From contig CBHYLN010000175.1 in assembly GCA_966128725.1 (NCBI GenBank), positions 1 to 9,445 on the forward strand: 9,445 bases of DNA. The letters are read 5' to 3'. This stretch comes from JAFDZV01 sp966128725 (GTDB taxonomy: Bacteria > Bacteroidota > Ignavibacteria > OLB7). The first letter of the stretch is position 1; each line of letters opens with the position of its first letter. The translations under genes were made by a program, and so were the position numbers. This document shows positions 5,414-9,445 of the stretch, one piece after another. The notes under the pieces were generated by a model, which did not search any database, was not told the DNA's origin, and saw only the letters and a list, made by a program, of their open reading frames with translations.

Positions 5414-8400
5414 CTATCCCTTCGGTATCATCCGCACGAATTGCCGACCGTAGATCGCTGTCAGCCCATCCAGCAGTTCGTTCGACGGGCTTACCATGTA
5501 CTTCTTGGAGATCAGCCGCCCAAGCAGTTCGCGTTCCTCGTTGTACACCCTGAAGATGCACTGCATCTCGCCCTGATTGTGCTTGAACAGCTCGTACGTG
5601 CGTTTGGCGGCGTCGGCGCCCACCAGATCGAGCTGCACATCCACCGTAAGCGCGTTGGCGAACCGCGCGCGCGCCGATTCGATCGGCACCACATCGTCGG
5701 CGATGATCTTCACGCCGTCGGCGCCGTTCACCTCCGCGCGGCCGGTAACGAACACAATGCGGCCCACCTCCAGATCGGGCGCGAACTTGCGGTACGCGTC
5801 GCTCCAGAACAGACACTCCGCGCGGCCCGTGAAATCCTCGATCGTCACGAAGGCGATCTGGTTCTCGCGCTTGTCCAGCTTGGTACGTATCGCCGAGATA
5901 ATCCCGCACGCCCGCACCGGCGCCGTAAAGTCGCTGTTCTCGCCCACATCGCCCAGCTTGATCTGCGCGAACGACTCAACATCCAACTGGTACTGCTCCA
6001 GCGGGTGGCCGCTTACATAGAAGTTCAGCACTTCCTTCTCGCGGGCAAGCTTCTCCATGCGCGGCCAATCGGCCGTCTCCGGCAGGCGTGGCTCGGGCAT
6101 GCCGGCGCCGGCTGTGCCCGCGTCGTCGACCATCGCGAACAACGAATCCATCCCCGACGCCGCCGACGCCGCGCACGACGCCGCGTACTGCAGCGCCGCA
6201 TCCATCGCCATCCAGCACTGCTGGCGGTTGGGGTGCATCGAGTCGAACGCGCCGCTGAGCACCAGGCTTTCCAGCAGCCGCTTGTTGATCAACTGATTGC
6301 CGGCCATCCGGCGCGCGAAGTCGAAGATGGAGACAAACGGCCCATCGGCCTGGCGCTGCTTCAGGATCGCCTCAACCGCCGTGGCGCCCACATTGCGGAT
6401 GGCCGCCATGCCAAACCGGATGCCGCGATCGGTGACCGAGAAGTTCACGTCGGACTCGTTCACGTCCGGCGGCAGCACCCGGGTGTCGAACTTCCGGCAC
6501 TCCTCGATCAGCTTCACCACCTTCGCCAGATCGCCCGATTCGGCCGTCATGTTCGCGGCCATGAACTCCGGCGTGTAGTTCGCCTTCAGCCAGGCGGTCT
6601 GGTAGGCAACGTACGCGTACGCGGCCGAGTGACTCTTGTTGAAGCCGTAGTCGCAGAACTTCAACATCATTTCCCAGATCTCGGAGGCCGACTTGGCGTC
6701 GACACCGTTGGCGGCGCAGCCCTCGAAGTACGGACCCTTCATCTCGTCCATGTACTTCATCTGCTTCTTGCCCATCGCGCGGCGCAGATTGTCGGCCTGC
6801 GCAAGCGTGAAGCCGCCAAGCTGCTGCACGATCTGCATCACCTGTTCCTGGTAGGCGCACACACCGTACGTCTTGCCAAGGATCGGCTCAAGCATCGGAT
6901 GCAGGAACTCGATCGGCTTGCGGCCGCGCTTGCGGTCGATGAACTCCGGGATATGCTCCATCGGCCCCGGCCGATACAGCGCGTTCATGGCGATCAGATC
7001 CTCCAGCACCGTCGGCTTCAACTGCTGAAGGTACTCCGCCATCGGGCCGGATTCGAACTGGAACACGGCCAGCGTCAGGCCCTTGCCCACCAGCTCGTAC
7101 GTGGCCGGGTCGTCCAGCGGGATCGCGTCGATATCGATCTCGATGCCGTGCCGCTGGCGGATCAGCTCCAGCGTGTTGTCGATAATCGTCAGCGTCCGCA
7201 GGCCCAGGAAGTCCATCTTCAGCAGGCCCGCGTCCTCCAGATCGTTCATCGAGTACTGCGAGGCAAGCCCGGAGTCCGGCGTCTTGTACAGCGGGATATA
7301 GTTCTCCAGCGGCCCCGGCGCAATCACCACACCCGCCGCATGCAGCGACGAGTTCCGGTTGAACCCTTCAAGCACCGTGGAGTACTCGATCAGCTTCTTG
7401 ATCTGTGGGTCGGTGGAATCCTTCACCCAGCGCAGTTCCGGGTTCTGTTCAACGGCTTCCTTCAACGACTGCACCCGGCCGAACTTCACCGTGATCTTCT
7501 CGGTGATCGAGTTGATCGTCGACAGCGGAACCCCCAGCACGCGGCCAACATCCTTCAGCACCGCGCGGCTGGAAAGCGTGCCGAACGTGATGATCTGCGC
7601 AACCGCGTCGTGCCCGTATTTCTCCTTCACGTAGTCGATCACCGCTTCGCGCTTGTTGTCGGCGAAGTCAACGTCGATATCGGGCATCGACACACGATCC
7701 GGGTTCAGGAATCGCTCGAACAGCAGATCGTAGCGGATGGGGTCGATATTGGTGATGCCCATCGCGAAGGCCGCGATGCTGCCTGCCGCCGAGCCGCGCC
7801 CCGGCCCCACGCTTACGCCGCGATCGCGCGCCGCGCGGATGAAATCCTGCACAATCAGGAAGTAGCCGGAGTACCCCATGCGCGTGATCACGTCCAGCTC
7901 GAAGTCCGTGCGTTGCCGCACCTCCTCGGTCACCTCCTGGTATCGGCTCTCGATCCCTTTCCAGGTGATCTCGCGCAGATAGTCGTCCAGCGTTGTGGCC
8001 GATGACTCCGCCGGGATCGGGAACTGCGGCATGTACAGCTCCTTGGGCAGCTCCACATTGCAGCGCTCGGCAATCGCCACCGTGTTCTCGATCGCGCCCG
8101 GATACTTCCCAAGCAACTGCGCCATCTCCTCGGCGCTCTTGAAATAGTAGTTCTTCGTGCCGTAGCGCAGCTCGCTTTCCACGTCGATCCGCGAGCCGTT
8201 CTTCGAGGCATCACGAATGTGCAGCAGCACGTTGTGCGCAACCGCGTGTTCCTGGCGGATGTAGTGGCAATCGTTCGTGGCCACCAGCGGGATCTTCAGC
8301 TCCTGCGCAAGGATCGGCATCCCCTCCAGCACGTAGCGGTCCACCGGGATACCGTGGTCCTGCACCTCCAGGAAGAAATCCTCGCCGAACAGATCGCGAT

Positions 8401-8902
8401 AGAAGATCGCCGCCTCGCGCGCGGCCGCCATGTCCTCGTTCACCAGGTGTGCCGACACCACGCCGCCGGCGCAGGCCGAAAGCGCCACCAACCCCTCGTG
8501 GCACTCCGTCAGCAGCTCGCGATCGATGCGCGGCTTGTAGTAGTACCCCTCCGTGTGCGCGCGGCTGGTAAGCTTGTTCAGGCTGCGGTAGCCCTCGTAG
8601 TTCTTGGCCAGAAGAACCAGATGGAAGTAGTTCCGCTTCTTCTTTGTGCCGCCCACGCTGGTAAGCTGCTTGTCGAAGCGGGGGCCGTCGGCCACATACA
8701 CCTCGCAGCCGATAATCGGCTTCAAGCCCTTCTTCTTGGCCTTCTTGTAGAACTCCATTGCCCCGAACGTGACACCGTGATCGGTGAGGGCAACCGCCGG
8801 CATCTCGTGCTCCAGCGCAACATCGATCAGCGAATCCACCTTGCAGGCGCCGTCGAGCAGTGAGTAATGCGTGTGATTGTGCAGATGTATGAATTCGGGC
8901 AT
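5414..8902 (-). CDS. dnaE: DNA polymerase III subunit alpha
   Basis: This is the 1162-residue catalytic subunit of the replicative polymerase, full length for the family. The start is ATG 8900-8902, giving MPEFIHLHNHTHYSLLDGA; a 37-residue in-frame extension upstream does not fit the family. The PHP domain spans about 3-290, with metal-ligand candidates H8, H10, D18, H42, E67, H94, C144, D211 and H213 all present. The palm holds GPGRGSAAGS (367-375), PDIDVDF (407-413) with catalytic D410 and D412, and MDFLGLRTL (563-571) with D564 as third aspartate. Fingers follow (YRPGPMEHIPEFI, CAYQEQVMQ, FNKSHSAAYA). An HhH-like segment lies at about 829-850, a possible clamp-binding motif (MDSLF, 918-922) near the E. 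coli position, an OB-fold at about 990-1075 and a C-terminal domain. It may be co-transcribed with the aminotransferase gene. No frameshift or missing catalytic residue is seen. Confidence 0.98.
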   Translation of the reverse strand: MPEFIHLHNHTHYSLLDGACKVDSLIDVALEHEMPAVALTDHGVTFGAMEFYKKAKKKGLKPIIGCEVYVADGPRFDKQLTSVGGTKKKRNYFHLVLLAKNYEGYRSLNKLTSRAHTEGYYYKPRIDRELLTECHEGLVALSACAGGVVSAHLVNEDMAAAREAAIFYRDLFGEDFFLEVQDHGIPVDRYVLEGMPILAQELKIPLVATNDCHYIRQEHAVAHNVLLHIRDASKNGSRIDVESELRYGTKNYYFKSAEEMAQLLGKYPGAIENTVAIAERCNVELPKELYMPQFPIPAESSATTLDDYLREITWKGIESRYQEVTEEVRQRTDFELDVITRMGYSGYFLIVQDFIRAARDRGVSVGPGRGSAAGSIAAFAMGITNIDPIRYDLLFERFLNPDRVSMPDIDVDFADNKREAVIDYVKEKYGHDAVAQIITFGTLSSRAVLKDVGRVLGVPLSTINSITEKITVKFGRVQSLKEAVEQNPELRWVKDSTDPQIKKLIEYSTVLEGFNRNSSLHAAGVVIAPGPLENYIPLYKTPDSGLASQYSMNDLEDAGLLKMDFLGLRTLTIIDNTLELIRQRHGIEIDIDAIPLDDPATYELVGKGLTLAVFQFESGPMAEYLQQLKPTVLEDLIAMNALYRPGPMEHIPEFIDRKRGRKPIEFLHPMLEPILGKTYGVCAYQEQVMQIVQQLGGFTLAQADNLRRAMGKKQMKYMDEMKGPYFEGCAANGVDAKSASEIWEMMLKFCDYGFNKSHSAAYAYVAYQTAWLKANYTPEFMAANMTAESGDLAKVVKLIEECRKFDTRVLPPDVNESDVNFSVTDRGIRFGMAAIRNVGATAVEAILKQRQADGPFVSIFDFARRMAGNQLINKRLLESLVLSGAFDSMHPNRQQCWMAMDAALQYAASCAASAASGMDSLFAMVDDAGTAGAGMPEPRLPETADWPRMEKLAREKEVLNFYVSGHPLEQYQLDVESFAQIKLGDVGENSDFTAPVRACGIISAIRTKLDKRENQIAFVTIEDFTGRAECLFWSDAYRKFAPDLEVGRIVFVTGRAEVNGADGVKIIADDVVPIESARARFANALTVDVQLDLVGADAAKRTYELFKHNQGEMQCIFRVYNEERELLGRLISKKYMVSPSNELLDGLTAIYGRQFVRMIPKG

Positions 8903-9018
8903 GGGCCGTCGGGAGCGCGTCAGTTCAATGCAACAGGGAAGTACAGCGGGCAAGTTAACACGGCCGGCCGAAGTATGCAGCCAGAAGGTGTATGCGCATA
9001 TCCGTATGTGCATGTCTC
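8903..9018. other. Upstream region of dnaE
   Basis: No Shine-Dalgarno and no clear promoter could be recognised on the minus strand. It contains a 10-bp palindrome CGGCCGGCCG at 8961-8970. A stem-loop at 8992-9013 (ATGCGCATA / TATGTGCAT around TCCG) has nine pairs with one G-T wobble when read on the plus strand; on the minus strand that pair becomes a mismatch. Either could be regulatory or part of the neighbouring repeats. Confidence 0.4.
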
Positions 9019-9043
9019 GTAGGCGCAGGTCTTCAGCCTGCGC
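9019..9043 (+). repeat. GTAG-preceded hairpin (REP-like)
   Basis: GTAG at 9019-9022 directly precedes a perfect 7-bp stem, GCGCAGG at 9023-9029 and CCTGCGC at 9037-9043, around a 7-nt loop. A GTAG tetranucleotide 5' of an imperfect palindrome is the signature of REP elements recognised by RAYT (TnpA-REP) transposases. Confidence 0.65.
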
Positions 9044-9151
9044 TGTCCTGCGCCGTTGGCACGTGTTGATGCGGTCTGGATTATGCGTTATGCGCGCCGC
9101 TGGCGCGGGGTTCTGCGTTCTGTGTTATGCGTGATGCGCGGTGACATCCCA

Positions 9152-9199
9152 AACCTGTATATCCCGGTATACAACCTGTGCCGCGCCGTTGGCGCTTGG
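9152..9199. repeat. 48-bp repeat, copy 2
   Basis: It is identical to 1753-1800, in the same orientation, 7.4 kb away. It contains the TGTATA/TATACA inverted repeat and the GCGCCGTTGGCGC palindrome at 9183-9195. Confidence 0.9.
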
Positions 9200-9223
9200 T
9201 GTGTGTGTTCTTGGTGCGCGTAT

Positions 9224-9242
9224 CCCGGGGCGTTGCCCCGGG
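9224..9242. repeat. Hairpin, CCCGGGGC / GCCCCGGG
   Basis: A perfect 8-bp stem (9224-9231 with 9235-9242) closes a GTT loop. It is preceded by GTAT, one base from the GTAG motif, and followed by the same sequence as the degenerate copy at 1640-1657. It is too far from any gene end to be an obvious terminator. Confidence 0.7.
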
Positions 9243-9302
9243 CTGGCCTGTGTCGCGCCGATGGCGCTGCGTTCCTCGTAGCCCCGGAGAGGCGAACCGA
9301 TT

Positions 9303-9326
9303 GTAGCCCAGGGCGTAAGCCCTGGG
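9303..9326 (+). repeat. GTAG-preceded hairpin (REP-like), second type
   Basis: GTAG at 9303-9306 directly precedes a perfect 8-bp stem, CCCAGGGC at 9307-9314 and GCCCTGGG at 9319-9326, around GTAA. Another GTAG at 9278-9281 stands 5' of a weaker palindrome. The layout matches REP elements. Confidence 0.65.
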
Positions 9327-9369
9327 TTGAATGCGCTCCCGTGTGACTCCTCCCGTGTGACACCATGAA

Positions 9370-9383
9370 GCTCCGCTAGGAGC
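9370..9383. repeat. Short hairpin GCTCC-GCTA-GGAGC
   Basis: A perfect 5-bp stem with a 4-nt loop sits directly before a GCGCC-type palindrome variant at 9384-9396. It is the last in the series of hairpins in this cluster. Confidence 0.5.
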
Positions 9384-9445
9384 GTGCCGATGGCGCGGGG
9401 TTATGGGTGATGCGCACGACGACGTCTGAACGTTCGTGCCGTACC

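Larger units (their letters stand above)
9019..9445. repeat. Interspersed repeat cluster B (REP-like), upstream of dnaE
   Basis: The region carries no credible gene and consists of repeat blocks shared with 1639-1978, plus a series of distinct hairpins (9023-9043, 9224-9242, 9307-9326, 9370-9383). Palindromes of the GCGCC-GTT-GGCGC type or close variants lie at 9050-9062, 9094-9106, 9183-9195, 9255-9267 and 9384-9396. Block 9411-9445 matches 1811-1845 and is cut by the window end, so the cluster probably continues. Confidence 0.85.

Noticed and set aside
4198..5553. A 451-residue plus-strand frame opposite the aminotransferase gene
   Set aside because: It overlaps a clear aminotransferase and has Arg/His-rich, domain-free composition.
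5264..8005. A 913-residue open frame on the plus strand opposite dnaE
   Set aside because: It is antisense to a full-length dnaE with all catalytic motifs; its translation is rich in His, Arg and Leu with no domain, as expected for the reverse of GC-rich coding DNA.
9056..9366. Small open frames in both strands of repeat cluster B
   Set aside because: They translate repeat blocks shared with cluster A and carry no domain or codon signal.

Overview
The window looks like a GC-rich chromosomal segment of a bacterium. The encoded proteins are bacterial: SSB, an MCE-domain protein, a class I aminotransferase and DnaE. None of the four visible gene starts (mce, the methyltransferase-like gene, the aminotransferase, dnaE) has a convincing Shine-Dalgarno sequence. 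The MCE protein has the layout seen in Bacteroidota and relatives: one N-terminal membrane helix, one MCE domain and a long helical tail. Two spacers hold TAnnTTTG boxes like the Bacteroidota -7 element. I therefore lean towards a high-GC member of the FCB group (Bacteroidota/Ignavibacteria/Kapaibacteria-like), but this is inference and the phylum is uncertain.

Layout. Positions 1-270 are the 3' end of ssb (+), followed by a strong hairpin and a spacer of about 410 bp. Positions 683-1627 are an orphan MCE-family lipid-transport protein (+). Positions 1639-1978 are a dense cluster of short interspersed repeats, followed by about 300 bp of unassigned sequence with a possible small antisense ORF and a weak promoter candidate. 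Positions 2277-4049 encode an unusual 590-residue protein (+). It has a BMT5-like (DUF2431) Rossmann methyltransferase domain and a long Pro/Gly-rich tail carrying 17-residue tandem repeats. It converges, with only 25 bp between stops, on a class I aspartate aminotransferase (4075-5280, -). Upstream of that on the same strand lies full-length dnaE (5414-8902, -), the replicative DNA polymerase III alpha subunit, with an apparently intact PHP metal site. Positions 8903-9445 are a second repeat cluster that shares blocks with the first, including a 48-bp perfect match.

How the genes relate. ssb and dnaE are both replication genes but lie about 5 kb apart on opposite strands, so nothing suggests one operon. 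dnaE and the aminotransferase could be co-transcribed (133 bp apart) without an obvious functional link. The most unusual items are the methyltransferase-repeat protein and the two REP-like repeat clusters. Several hairpins in the second cluster are preceded directly by GTAG, a hallmark of REP sequences mobilised by RAYT transposases. No transposase, CRISPR array, tRNA or rRNA was seen.
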